From Pegea sp. RAD2-039 (lineage: Eukaryota > Chordata > Thaliacea > Salpida > Salpidae): 64,000 bases of DNA. The DNA lies in contig JAQGEQ010000363.1 of NCBI GenBank assembly GCA_034620365.1, forward strand, positions 2,577,989 to 2,641,988. Reading direction: 5' to 3'. This document shows, piece by piece, positions 1 to 14,100 of this stretch. Below the pieces are notes generated by a model that saw only the letters and a program-made list of their open reading frames with translations, searched no databases and was not told the DNA's origin. The translations under genes were made by a program, and so were the position numbers. The first letter of the stretch is position 1. Each line of letters begins with the position of its first letter.

Positions 1-2231
1 TTAAATAAGCTCACTAACCTCTTTTTCGCTGTACTGATTTTGTTTTACTTATTATGGTTGAGTTATGATGAAAAACTATCCTAAATTACCTGTTAGCTCG
101 ATGACTGACCTTCTGTAGGAGACTTCAAAATACAAGCATGCTAAGTGAAGTAGAACGGTGTTTGAAGCCATGTGTAACATTGTATGAATGTATTTTCTGG
201 TAAATACTTGCAAAATGTAGAAAAAAATCATTAAATATGTAGTACTTAAATTCAGTTAAATCAAATTATCTAGACCTAATTTTATCTGAAACTAAATAGA
301 ATTAAAAATATATGCCAAACACAAATAGAATTTATTTTGACCACAAATCTGTGCAAGAAACTAAACTTTTATAAGAGTTTACCTTTGGCAATTAGTTTAT
401 TAAATAAATTGCATCTTACGAAACATTGCTTTAATTTTCTTTAGTGTTTGTAAATTTATTATTTTTTTCTTTATTCAAAAACTTTCTCGTTGTAAAAAAG
501 TTAGTTAAGATTATTTATGAATATGATTCTTGAAAATCTATTTTATTTCCTATAAACATATGTTAAAATTAAAGCAGCTTGCTTAAAATTGAAGTCAATG
601 TGACTTTTATTCTCTGGACATTTCTCTTTAAAGATTAAATGTAAAAAAATTAAACGCTTCTAGTTAATAACTAATGTTTAAAAGACTTGAGTGACGTTGC
701 TACAAATTTCAAACGAGAAAACCCCTCTGACAAAAACAGCAGGGTGAAAGAAGAAACGATTTATCTGCGACTCTTACAAAAATTGTCAAGTTTTCATGTT
801 TCTACTTTTAAAACAACTTTTTTTTTAATGAAAGCTTGATTTACAATAAAAAATAGTTTTATTTGTACAGTTGAAAAGTTACAAATCAATTAAACTGTTA
901 GCCAAATAAGTTTATTTCGAGATTTTTGTTTGGCAGCTAGATAGAAATAGTAAAGCGAATGACGCAGATTCGAACTCCACATAGAGTATTTGATAAAAAA
1001 AGTCACTTAGCCTTGTACCCTGATTTGTAAAAACGCCTCGACCAACGGCTTAAAGCCAAAAGAGAAATTTATGCGATTAAAGATAAAGCAAATCAAATTA
1101 GTAATCAAATGTTTGTAAGTGTTCTCAATTCTTCATGAGTTTTTAGTGGCATCTTTTATTTAATAAAAACCATTATTGTGTTAATTTCAAGCAATTTCAG
1201 CTACTCAATATTACTCACATCAATCACTAATTGTAATTCATAGATTCACTTAGTTCAATTTCTGAAACATTATTAATGGAAAAAAACTCGCAGGACTTGA
1301 CTAGTAGAGCCTATTTGGCCAATGCCTTAATGCCTTATACTTTTTAACCAAAGCTGAAGACTACCTTACTTCAATCAATATTTTTTACTGAACGATTTGT
1401 ATTCATTTTAATGTAATTATTTTACTTAAAGTTTTTTTTTTTAAATATTCACTTTCTCACACTTTTATTACTTTTTCATAAATGTTTTTAATTTGTTTTT
1501 TGTTTTTACAAGCCTTCAGTTCAAGGCTTATATGTACTAACAGTTTTTCAGACATCTTAAACGATTATATTAAGATTAAAATCTAACTTTTGATATCCAC
1601 TGAAGCTACGAAAATATATCTTTGAAGCTTAACTTTAAAACAAATTGTAACTTGATTCAAAGTCTCTTATACAATAAACATTTTTTTGTATAAATGCTCC
1701 CACAGTAGTAACAACTCTTCTAATATGTATCTAGTGTGAAATAGTTTGATTAAAAATTTAAAAACAAGCTTTGTTCTAAAACTTTTCTATCAAATCAAAC
1801 AACAGAATCAATTTTTTTAAGTATATATTTTTAATAAACGATGTTATTATGAAATTGAATTTTTAACTTGCAAAAAACTTAAACAGTATTAAAGTAAGTG
1901 TTGCCAACTGAAAAACAGTAAACATCACAACTACTGATATTTTATTGTCAAAAAAGTTATTTAGCGACAACAACAATAAAACAACATCAAAACAACGAAA
2001 ATACGAAAATTTAAGATTGTATAAAGTTCTTAATGCTTTCTACATGCCATATCACAGGACAAAAAGAGAAAGTAAATAAAAAAGATGATAAAAACACAAC
2101 AATAACTGTTTCAGAGGTGCAAATAGCGCAGAGTCAAAACCGATATAAAAGTTTATTCATAGAAATACTAGAGATGTACTGATTGTAATAGAGGGCAGTG
2201 AGCTTGTAAGTAAAAGCCTTAATGCTGTGAA
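1..2231. other. AT-rich non-coding DNA downstream of the RASL-like gene
   Basis: I see no convincing exon or repeat here. The stretch lies 3' of the minus-strand GTPase gene and would contain its 3' UTR. A B-box-like GAGTTCGAATC on the minus strand near 968-980 is not backed by a foldable tRNA. Confidence 0.5.
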
Positions 2232-5121
2232 TCATGCTGCATTACTCTGCTCAGTTGCAAAATAATAAATCTTTCGAAAACCCGATCTTAAAAAGTTACT
2301 TGGTGAACGGGTCACGGCTCTGTTAACACTTTTGATAAAACTTTTTGTAAGCCTACTTCTTGACTCGCGACATAATTCAATAAAAGGTTGGAAATCATGA
2401 ACTTGTCGTTCTTCTACTACTAAAGAGAAATCTTCAGAAGTTGATAATTTGCTCTTCAACAATCGTAAAGCTCCCGCATCCGACGTTGACTCCACTAAAG
2501 AGGTCGCAGATCTATTCACATTTCTTTCTTTTGCTCTTTTTTCATTACTTAGATGTTTTTTACTCAACATTAGAGGCATCATTTCCATAAAACGTTTTCC
2601 TTTCTTACATACCACAGGAGTTTTAAAAGAATCATCGCTTTCACATTCGCTAGACGAAGGTGATGAAGCAGATAGCTCTGTATACGACTTCAAGCTGTTT
2701 GCAGAATGATTCGAATTTGATTGGCGTATTGGTCTAATATTACAATAACTTGACCACCGTTTTAAACGTCCATTTCCTTTATTGAAAAGTAGAGACTTTG
2801 TGGACTTTCGAATTGTTAAACTACCATGTCTACGTCCAGTGCTGTTGTCGCTATCGTTTTGTGATTCATTGCCTGAATCAACTGAAACTATCTGCTTTGT
2901 CCAACCATCACGAGCAGATGACTCATATAAATGACAATGAAGACTTTCAGCCAGCTTAAAACCATCTTCTTGTGAGACTAGTCTTAAGTATCCTAGGTCT
3001 CCTTTGTTTGCAACTAGCACAAGGGGGGGAACATGGCTGCAAAAAAATTATGATTTCAAATCTAGTTTAGAAGATATTGAGGCAGAAATACCTTTGCTCC
3101 TTGTTTTTAGAGTTTAGTATGTCCTTGAGGTGTTCAGCTACCTCTTTTAATTGTTCAAAACTGCTCGCGTCTGTTACTGAGTAAACCAACATGATTGCAT
3201 TTGCCCATCTGCAGTAATGCAATAAAGATTCCGACTCGAGACCCTGAAGAGAATCATAAAGAAAAACAATAAATAATTTATCAGCTGAGTTTCCTTTATA
3301 ATAATTTAGTTTTTCGAATTTACAAATCGTAGAATCTAAAGTCACATTTATTAACAGCATCTTACCTTTTCAGAGGTATCATGAATATTAATTTGAATCA
3401 AATGCCCGTCAACATCTACTTTTCGTTCATAAGTCATTTCTGAAAAACAAAACTGGTATTAAAAAACTACAATAAAAATAGTTCCTATAAAATTTAATTT
3501 TCTGGTTTTTATAACTCTAAAACCAACTTAAGCAAAAAAAAAGCTTTAAAAAGGGTCTGAATTGATGCTAATATAACAATTCCTTAGTCATTCGTCATTT
3601 TAATATGGCAAAGCGTTTGTAAAATATAATCTCAAGACAAACAAAATACAAATGTAAAAGCTCAAACTTATTTCTATTCTATGAAAGTTTAGAGTTTTAA
3701 AGCATCATTGAAAATAGTACTGAAGATTTCTGGAAAGGGTCCAACCTCTATACGTAGATGGAAAGTTTATTTTTTAACGATGACGTAAAAATCAAGCTAA
3801 AACGTTTTATTTATTTTTATTGAAAAAATTTTATTAAAAAAGATAATATAATCACAATTGAATAAGCTGTCTGTAAGTTGAAATTGATTTGAAAGCTGCT
3901 AATCCTAAGAAGGAGAACTTTTAGCATCAAGCATTTAATCGATTCTTTTAAAAGCGTTTCATAATTTAAGTTGTCAAGCTAAGGGTTGGTTTCTTTTCAT
4001 TTCAAAATTGATATCAAGTTAAATTCAGTATTAACTTATTTACATTTAGTAAACAATCTCTGTTTATTATTTTAAAATTGTAAAAATGTAGTTATAAAAT
4101 AATTATAATGATTAAATCCGTTGGTATTTAGTAGAAACATGTTGATATCATTCAATGTAACCTCAAATTATCTTTAACTTAAGTGCAACAAGCTATGTTA
4201 AGTTCTATTCTTAGCTTCAAATTTGTTCAACAGAGATGGGAAGATTATAAAAGTTTGTTTATTAAACGCTTCAATTGTATAAAATTCCCTAGCCTTTAGG
4301 GTTTGATTGAAATTTTGAACGGCTAAAAGTTGTTTAAGTTCGAACTGAAATCACTTAATAATTAGAACTTTAAATTCCTTTCATTTCAAAATTACTAAAA
4401 ATTTAATGATTAAAAATAGTTAATTGAAATGGTGATTGAATTTATGGTTTGAAAGTGCATACAAAGAAGTATTGCGTGCAATCTAGTGACTAAACTAACC
4501 ACTAATTACTATGTGGTTATGTGAAATAGGTCTATTTCTTTACTTGCGTGACAGAGAGAGAAATTTGCAAATATATTTTTAAGTACCAGGGAAAGACTCA
4601 AAGAATTCAATACAGAAGTTTCATTTGTTTGTACTAAGTTAGTTTTTAATTAACTATTAAACAAAAATTCAAACAAACCTGAATTTTCAAGGTATTCGTT
4701 AATAAACCTTTTTGTCAAATACCGAACAATCAAAGCTAAAAACAAAAAAAAATAGACTGTTATTACGATTGTACAACGTTAGGTTGCGTGACAACTTAAT
4801 ACAAGCAGCTATTGAGACTGCATATGTTGTAATAGAAAATTCAAACAGAGAATGCGGTTAAAAACATTATTTAGTGAGTACAACAAAGCACTCTTGTATG
4901 CGTAGCTGACTAGAACCCAGTTGTAACTGGTACAGTGCAAACGCAAGATCTTTGTTCATACCGTACATTACACCATCAGTTCGATTGATATATTAATATA
5001 CAATGTTAGTTTTGTTTATAAAATTTCACCAACCTGATTTTCCAACATGGCGAGGTCCTATAACGACTAGTTTAAAAAGGTTATTGCTATTGGTTGGTGA
5101 TCTTCTCATTTCTGTGACCAT
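2232..5121 (-). CDS. RERG/RASL-like small GTPase with degenerate active site and large C-terminal insertion
   Basis: Five exons on the minus strand: 5121-5034, 4735-4679, 3439-3366, 3243-3092 and 3036-2232. All boundaries are GT-AG, the phases agree, and the product is 391 aa. The P-loop is GPRHVGKS (residues 22-29). The next exon reads LIVRYLTKRFINEY (switch I side), then comes DTSEK (69-73), where Ras proteins have DTAGQ. The block RWANAIMLVYSVTDASSFE resembles RERG/RASL11, and the NKGD (134-137) and ESSA (162-165) base-binding motifs are intact. The final helix of the fold (HDFQPFIELCRESRSR) appears only near residue 336, after about 165 Ser-rich residues. There is no CAAX box. In this family GTPases act as membrane-proximal signalling switches. 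Here G60 and Q61 equivalents are Glu and Lys and switch I Thr35 aligns with Asn, so I infer it binds nucleotide but hydrolyses GTP poorly. The exact subfamily is uncertain. Confidence 0.85.
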
Positions 5122-8100
5122 AATCAATAAAAAAGTTACAGAATAGTCAACAAATTAATCTGTTATATAAAGCTTTTATATTTATGTTCTAAAAAAAATA
5201 AAAAAAACATTATTTGCTGAAAGTTGTGATTTTCTAACTGGCCTTCGCTTCAAGTTATGAACTTAACAATATTGAAGTCAGTAGCAGGCTCTACTGCATC
5301 AAAACTTTCTCAATTAGCAAAGTAGAAAACTTTTTTGTTAAAGTCTCTTTTATCTCTCAAATGCTCTAACACTACGCTTGCGGCAAAATATTTTCAAGAC
5401 ATTAAACAAACATTGCCAAAATGTTTGAGTTATTACCTGCTTCTCAAGAAATGTTTGAGTTTAGATTAAAACATTTTTTTATTTTCTACAAAAATAAATC
5501 AACGATTATTTATTTTTGAAAGTTTTAAGAGTTTTAAAACTTCCAGAAGATAGATAAGAAGCTGAACTTGTGAAAATTCTGCTTCAAAATGTTTAATTAA
5601 CATTAGAATGAATATTTCGTTCTGTTAACTGTATTTATATACTAGAAGTCCTTCTAAATTTTATTTTTTTAACGAAGTTTGTGACGTCAGTTCTTTTTTC
5701 TTTTGAAAAAAAGAACTGACGTTGAAGGTAGAATCTGTACAATTTCATTGCAGTAAAAACAAGACTTAAATTTCAATTCAGTTATAAGTGAGCTACAAAA
5801 TGTGTTCGTTTTGCTTTTAAAACATATACAAACACCATTAATTAATTCTTATTTTTATTTTTTACTTTTAATTAATGCAAGCAAAAATTATTAATATTTT
5901 TTATTTTTTATCTTAATTCATTCTATTAAATAATATCTTTTAATACTTTAAATACAAACTAAATGTGAATTTTTTCTGTGACATTATGTGACAAAAGGCC
6001 GTTTTGAAGTTGAAAACATCTTTTAAGAAATTATTATTAAGTACAAACAAAAATAGAAGAATTAAATTAAGATTAAATCGAAAATCTTTTTTAAATATAA
6101 TTAGACCGAAGGACTAAGAGATGTAATGATACAATATTTTGTTTTTATTAAATGAAATAATTTTTAGTTTAAATTGAAAATAAGATTTACATATGAATCA
6201 ATTTAAAGACATTTTCATTCAACGAATTCGATCTTTATTCTATTTTAAATGTGCTGCGAATAAAATCCCATTATTTTCAAAAGTAGAATTAAAATCTTTC
6301 TAATTTTAGTTTATCAAAATGTTTTCTTTGGCAACAAATTACTCAAAACACTTTAATGAATGAGTGTTATTTAAAAATCTGTATATCTGATATCAATACT
6401 TTGAGCAATAAGTAAACTCTGCTTCATCCACTAAGTAGAGATCAATTAAGTTTTTTTATAAGTTTTTCTTGAACTTATTAAAATACTTGTCAATTAAATT
6501 TTGCTTACATAACTCAGAAAATTTTTTTAACTAAAATAAAAGTACTTGATTAAGAAAAGTGTAGGATTGATGTATAACAGTTTAAAATCGTTCTTACAAT
6601 TGCTTACGTAGAAAACAACTGTTTTAAGAACATGTCCTTATCAACTTCAAAAATAAGTTGCTAATTTTACAGAATTTATTCAACGAAATAAAAAAAAAAC
6701 TAAAAATATCTATTTTAATTGAAAAGCACCAAAAAAAAAGTAAAATATTTCAGTAGCTGCAATACAAACAATTAGATTTTTTCTGAAAACATTTACTGAC
6801 AAACAATATTCTGTGTTTCAACTAAAAATATTCTTTAAAGTTATCAGCTTTGCTTCTGCGGTATTTATTTGTTTATTTAGATGATAAAAACTAACAACTT
6901 TTTTATTGATTCTCTATTTGAAACGAAAACTTAGTTTTTTATAAATCTTTTTTTATTATGAAATGTTAAAAATCTAAAAAATTTGAAATATTAACGTTTA
7001 AGTCAGCAGTGCAAGTAGCAAATGATTAGGTGAGTCTATTTAGGACTTAGTAATGCCAACAAATTTGATAGATAATAACGTTTTTATCCGCAAATATATG
7101 GCGTGTGTAGCGTGTGTAATTTCAGCAGGTAATTCTTGATGTTGTACATGAAGAAAGTTTAATATCTTCTTATTTCATGTAAATAAGAAATCAATTTTTA
7201 TTTCAATTTTATCAAAAAGAGCTAAAAATTAGATTAAAATAATTTGCTTACGAATATTTTTTAGAATCTTAAATATATTTTATGATTTCCATTAATTAAA
7301 TAAATAAAAAACAAATGTTTATGATTTATTATTTTTACTGAATACTAGTACTTAAATTCAATTTTTAACTGAAATCAATTTATGCAAGTTTTGTTTCTCT
7401 ACTACCAAATCTAATTATTTTATAATAATCTAATAAAATTTTATTTTCCAGCAATATTTTTTCCGAAATTTGAAAAATATCAAGCTTTGTTAGTATGGTT
7501 TAAAAATGATAAAATACTCGATATAGTTATGATGTCATTCGTTTTCTATTGATAGATTAAAAGTATCTATCTAGGTAGCCAATAAATTATGTAAGTGTTC
7601 TAGTAACCATACTTTAAGCTTCACAAAGATTTTATTAACTGGAAAGTCGTTTATTTCAGCATAGAATCTTGAAGACTTCAACAAAATACTTAGTGGTTGA
7701 AAGTGATAAAAACTAACCCCCCTAAACAATACAATAAAAACATCGAACTGTAGAAGCATAGTAAATTTACAGAGAGTGTTTACAAACCGAAAACTTTTAA
7801 AATGTTTTTAAATAAAATCTACTATTCTAATAAGTAAAAATTGCTTTGTGTAATGTAAAAATGTCAACTGTTTTTAAATTAAATGTTTATTTATCACCAT
7901 AATGTTTTACAATTAAACAAATATCAAGCATAATTTTCTTAACATAGTGTCAGTTTTATAAAATAAAATTTCCAGAAAAAAAAAGGAATTTGTAGAAAGA
8001 ATTTATTCACTTACTAGCAAACTGTCAACATTAAGTAGATACATTTTGATGTCTTAGAAAAGCTATTATATACAACTAGAGATGTGACAAAGTCTGTTTT

Positions 8101-11100
8101 TGTGGTTTTTTTTTACAGAAGAAAATCAATTCAGATGAAGTTTTTTTCTAAACTCATTTATAAAACAATTAATTTTCTGAAAACTGTTAGCATCTGCTCT
8201 GAGATGATTTTTAAAGATCAATCACTTGATAGAGATAGACAAAATTTAATAAAGCTCTAGGTAATAAAACTGTTAAGTACTAAAAGCGTAATTTTTACAA
8301 ATCAAAACTTACTTTAAATGACTTTTTTAAAGCTAATAACCCAACCAAATTTAACATTTTCATTACTGTAACATATTACAAATTTATTTACTTAGTTAGT
8401 AAAAACTCTCATTTAATTTCTTGAATAAAACTAATTACTTTATATATTTTCCACTGCTTATAAAACCAATTGCTTTTTATATCATGTGCTAACGCTTATC
8501 ATATGCTTTGTATTTTGATATCAATGGTTCATTACCTGTTCATTTTTCTTCTTTAAACTTATTGTGATGAGATGTTTATTTAGAAAACAACTTTAACAGT
8601 TAGAATATTTCTAATCGCTTACAAATATATCTTTTGATTTGACAAACACATTTTACGTCTAGTATAATTTTTCATTCTTAATTTAGCTTAAATATCAGTA
8701 CCATATGTTTAAATGTTTCTTACTCAATATTCAACTGTCAGGTTGCACGCTTATGCACAACCATAGCGTTCATGTACAGCCTTATTTGAAACCACGCTTC
8801 GAGTTGATAGAACGAATAAAACTTTAATTATAAATTGTATTTTGAATAGAAATTTTCCTACAAGTAAGAATAAAATAATAAATTGATAAAGAATTCCTAA
8901 ATAGTGATTTTATTAGAAACATATTTTCAAGTAAAAACAGTTAAATTATTCATTATATGATTTGCTTAATACTTCATAACTTGATTACTATTTAAAATTA
9001 AAACTTTCTATCTAGAAGTAAAGTTGAATCGAAAACTAAACATTAGTTAGAAATTTATAATTAGAAAAAAGGTGAAAAAATCTTGATTATTTTCATAAAA
9101 TAATTTTTTATCACCTAATTAAACGATTACAATAAATGCATTTACTTTTTTCAGTAACCTTCATAAAGAATTTAACAAAGATAATCATAAAAAATTGAAA
9201 TAAAAACTACTTTAAGTTGAGCTTTATTATAAAACATTTTTCAAATCAGACTTTATTTTAAAGAAAAGAACAATTTGATCTAATTTTTGTTGATTAATCT
9301 AAATTTAATTAGTTTCTTTTTGCAAACATTTTTTTGAATAAAATATGCAAGATGCACAAGGATTTTAGCAAATATTTTGATATATACTTTTAAAGTTTTC
9401 TCCCTTCCATAAACAATAAATCTTTTAAACTGTTTTGAACTTATCTTAATGCTGTTAAAAAATCATTGATAGCTTAGAGAGTTTGTAAAGATTAACTTTG
9501 AATTCTAATGATATAATGCCACAATTTTAAAAGTATTAAGCCTATCAAATAAATTCTTTTTTTTTTTAAACTTTTTGCTTTTAAATATTTTTTTTCAACT
9601 AATTTTTTTGTTTTTATTGTAACTTAGTATTCAGGCAACAGGTAAACTCAAGTTATAATTTGTTTATGTACATATGTTAAAGAAAATTCCATATAGAATC
9701 TACAGAATTAATTTTCCAAATAATTTTAACTGTTACATTAAAAACCTATATGAGTAATAAAGTACTTATATAAGAGGCTTATATAAGCTTCAAATTCTGA
9801 ATAATTACTGCTTTTTTTATTAAATATATTTTTTTATTTGATCTGAATTAGTCTATGTAAATAATTATGTTCTGTTGTACATGACTAATTAAGGCTAATC
9901 CGGCTTTAGATGAATTAAATCATTAAAATTTCTTGCTTAAACCATCAGTATAAATCCGTTTGCTATAAAAACTATAGACTCTCGAGTCAAGAAGTTTGTA
10001 AAACACGTCAAAAAAACTCAGTTATTTCATAGTTATTATACAAAATATTGGTTTAATAAAAAAAATCACTTTGCTTATTGCTTATTGGTTATTTTATTTG
10101 AATTTGAATTTTACTTGTATCAACTCAAGTTTGGTTTTAGATTATTTTTAAAATGCTACTTCACTTTAAAATGAAATATTTCCATGAAAATCTGAAATAC
10201 CTTTTATTTTAGGTGGATTCAATAATTGAAAACGATAAAAATTACTAAAAATAATAGCAATTTAATAAATTAGTTTCAACTGAAATAGAAATTATTTTTA
10301 TAAGTAAAGTTCTATATGAAATTATTACAAACCAATTTGAAAAAATACAAAGCTATAAAACATGTTAGCTTAAAAAAATATTAGTTAATCAAAGAAAATA
10401 TTTAGGTTTAAAGTTTTATTTTTAGACATATTTTAGAAAACGTTAACTTGTTAAGTGTATTTACAATCTTAAGTAATTACACAGAAGCTTTCTTTTACTA
10501 TCAGCTCAGTTTGGAAGTTTATTTCCTTATCTTCAATTTCTTACAGTTGTTAACCTTGCAGGGGTTATTAAAGCACATAACAAAAGATAAGACTAAGTGT
10601 GGGTCTAGTAAGAGAATTTACAAAATAATGTTTTTTTAACGTTAATTCGTTTTACTTTATTTAATTTGCTTCTTTAATTAAAAGGTTTTTCAAATTGATT
10701 ATATTGGCTTGAAATTGGTCAGACTATTTTTAAGAAAATTGTCATGTTGATGTGTCATCAGTACAGAACGTTTCAAATCTATGAGCTGCATAAGCCATGC
10801 ATCATAACATCATTTTTCCCAATTTAAATTTGATATATCTTTGCTAAGCTCGTAACTACATCTAAACAATGTTTAGTATCTTTAGTTTTACAGTAAAGCT
10901 GACTTACGATGATAAATAAATGACTTTTGAATATAAAATAAATCAATTTTACTGTTTATAATATAAATATTATCCAGTAAATAAATCTTTTTTATAAATT
11001 AAACAGAGCCAAATATTTTGTATCCTAATATTTGTAGCCCAACTTAATTTATTTTTAAGGTTTATTTTTGAAGTTAAACTTTTTTTAAGATTAATGAAGT

Positions 11101-14100
11101 AGGCATTAATTTCAATGCAAAGTTAAATCAAAACTTATATTGAAGTCAATGTCATAAGAAATTATTATGTGATCGTAACATTTTACTAAAAAATAATCCA
11201 TGCCAACTTGTTTAGCTTCAACTACCTTGTTTAGTTATTTACAATTGTTAGCTGGCAAGAGAAAATTGAATAGTTTAATTTATTCGATAAAATTTCCAGA
11301 ATTAGTAAAAGTCCATTATCTGTCGTTAAGTTAATAATCGAAACCTTTTTTAAATGCTAAGAGCCAAGCGGAGATCTGATTTGAGATTACAATAAAGGCT
11401 TTAAGCTGATGTCAAAAGAGTTGAAAAAGATATCTTATATGTAGTTGTTCGTGTTACCGATTTACATAGTTTATGATTTAACATAAAAAATAATTTGTTT
11501 CAGATTTATTTCATAAATTAATTAGAGAACTTATATAATACAATAAAAGAAATAAAAATTTTAATGAAAACAAAGTTATTTTAAGTTGTTTGTATCATTA
11601 TCTTAGTTTACTTACTTGTTTGTTGACTGTGATACTTCTAACTTGATATTTTAGTTAATTAATAGTTATAATTTATTCTATTAAGTTTACTAATGTCATT
11701 GAACCCTAAAAAACGTTATCTGTTTGTTGATTCTGATAAAATACTTAAGATGTTCCAGTACTATATAAAAGTTAAAAACTAAATTAATAACAGTTAAGTT
11801 ATAAAAATATTTTGTATTATTCATAAATAAAATACTATTTAACTTTGCTAAATCTTTAGTTGCGCAAACTTTTACTAGAAGTATTTTGAACAAAAGGCTT
11901 AACGAAATGCTTTTGTTTGCAAGAAGAACTTAATCTATTTCAGTACTATATAAACTTGAAATTGAAGTACTATAAGCTGGGTTAGCAAATAGTTGTTGAG
12001 TACTTACAGCGCAGTATATAATTTTTATGGCATCTTCTTTTATTAATTTACATAAATTTGTGTTATGCCTTTTTTAATATCTTATAAAATGTAAGATCTT
12101 TTGAGTCATGTAACAATGAAATCAATTATTTATGTTATTGCGTGGTTCTTAAACTTTATAAATACTTAGTAAAACTTATTGAGGATATTAAAACAAAAGG
12201 CTTGAGTTTTACAAAAGGTCAAACATTATTAATTAAAAATTTAAACTGTTTGAATTCATAAAAGGTTTTTACGTTGATAAAATTGTGTTGTTTTCAAATA
12301 AATTATTTAGCATTTTGTTTTTGAAATACTTTATTTCAATATTAGTTATTGAAGTTTTTATTTTTTGCTTTAAAATAAAGAATAAAACAAACAGATTCTT
12401 TCATTTATTAACATCATAGCTTGAGTGCTGTAAATAATTGTCTTATATAATAAAAAAATCAAACGCTCATAGAATTATCGTTTCTCATATTTTTAATTTT
12501 TGTTTTTTCTCAATAACAAAGTGTTTACATAAGTAACAATCGGAACAAGAGTTTCTTGATAATGTAAATTCAGTTATAATTGACAACTAAAATTTAATTA
12601 TATCAAAACGCAGGCTAAAAAAGAAGGTTAAAACAATTATGCTTCTCTATTTTTCTGAAAGATATAGTTTTACGCAATTTATTAGCGACATACAGCATAT
12701 GTAATAGCTCTCATAAAATATTACTCCAATTTTGAATATGTTTTATTCAGTATGAGTTGCATAACTTGTTTACATAACTTTAGAATATTGTAAAGCTAGT
12801 AGTATCTCAAAAGTGGAATTATAACAATCTCTGATAAGTTCTAAATCTAATACAACCAGTTGGTAAATCATAAAATTCGGATAATTAATTAGAAATTTGT
12901 AGATAAGAGTAATTCTTAAGTAGTTTCTCTAAACCAGCGGGAAAATAATTAAGTTTTACTTTAATAATAAAAGATATGAATGTCCCAAAAAAATTTAAAC
13001 TTTCTTTATTCCTATTGTTTTGAAATGATCTACAGCTTCAAATATTCTAAATCATTTCAATTTTTCTCTTTGGTAACACTTACATAAGCTTCAATAAATG
13101 TTAGATATCTATCAAAAGAGTATTCTGATTGTAGTACCTCAAAAGTAAATTACTAACTTAGCTATAAAATAATAAATTGTAAAATTATTACTAATCTGCT
13201 TTTTAAAAGTAGAACAATTTATCCACTAAATATCTGGTATTTCTCCTATACAGTATTTGCATCTAAATATTATAATTACCACAATAATTAACTAAATTAC
13301 TAAGAACATCATTTACTACAATAATAAATGAAATTTTCATTCATCTCATTTTTAAAGTCTGTTAAACCCTAAATAAACAGTTTATTAAGTTTGACCATCT
13401 TACTACTGATTGGGTGAAATGCAAAAACAAACATAAATTATAACGAAAAACTGAAAAACAGTGTAAAAATGATAGTAAGAAATCTTATATATTTTTATGT
13501 GTGTTTGTTTTAAGATAATAGTTAAATATAAGAGATTTTGAAAACTCATATATAGCTTTGGTTTGTGTCAACTTTTAACTGCTAAACACATTGATCAAAA
13601 CCGATAAATAATAATGTTGACATTTCTACTGCTTATAAAGAATGTTCTTTAAAAATAAAAAACCCACCTTGTTAAATGTTCTAGTCTAATCTAAATCAAA
13701 TGTTTTTGGACGACATGATTGAAACAAATTAGGTAATAAAATATTTACGCACAAACAAGACTAATTTTCAACAGCAGAAGTAGAAAAGGTATTTTTAAAA
13801 TGCTCTTTCAATTAAAATCAAATAGAAGATAGAAAGCTAACATTTAAAATCAAATAAAATGCTTTCATGAATCATTCTTAATCATTAACAACTACAATGA
13901 ACTATAAACAGAACTGATAACTTATGTAACGACTTTTTATCTGATTTCAAAACTTTGATCTATATTTTATTTATATATAAATTTGGCAGAACTATTCATT
14001 AGTATCCATCTTAATAACAAATTTTATAAACTTCCAAAACAAATTACTCACAATTAAGTACTTTTTAAAATTTATTCTTAAAAATATTGAAAAGATTAAG

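Noticed and set aside
960-1030. Possible tRNA or tRNA-derived SINE on the minus strand (GAGTTCGAATC B-box)
   Set aside because: The T-arm is imperfect and no acceptor stem or anticodon arm can be folded around it.
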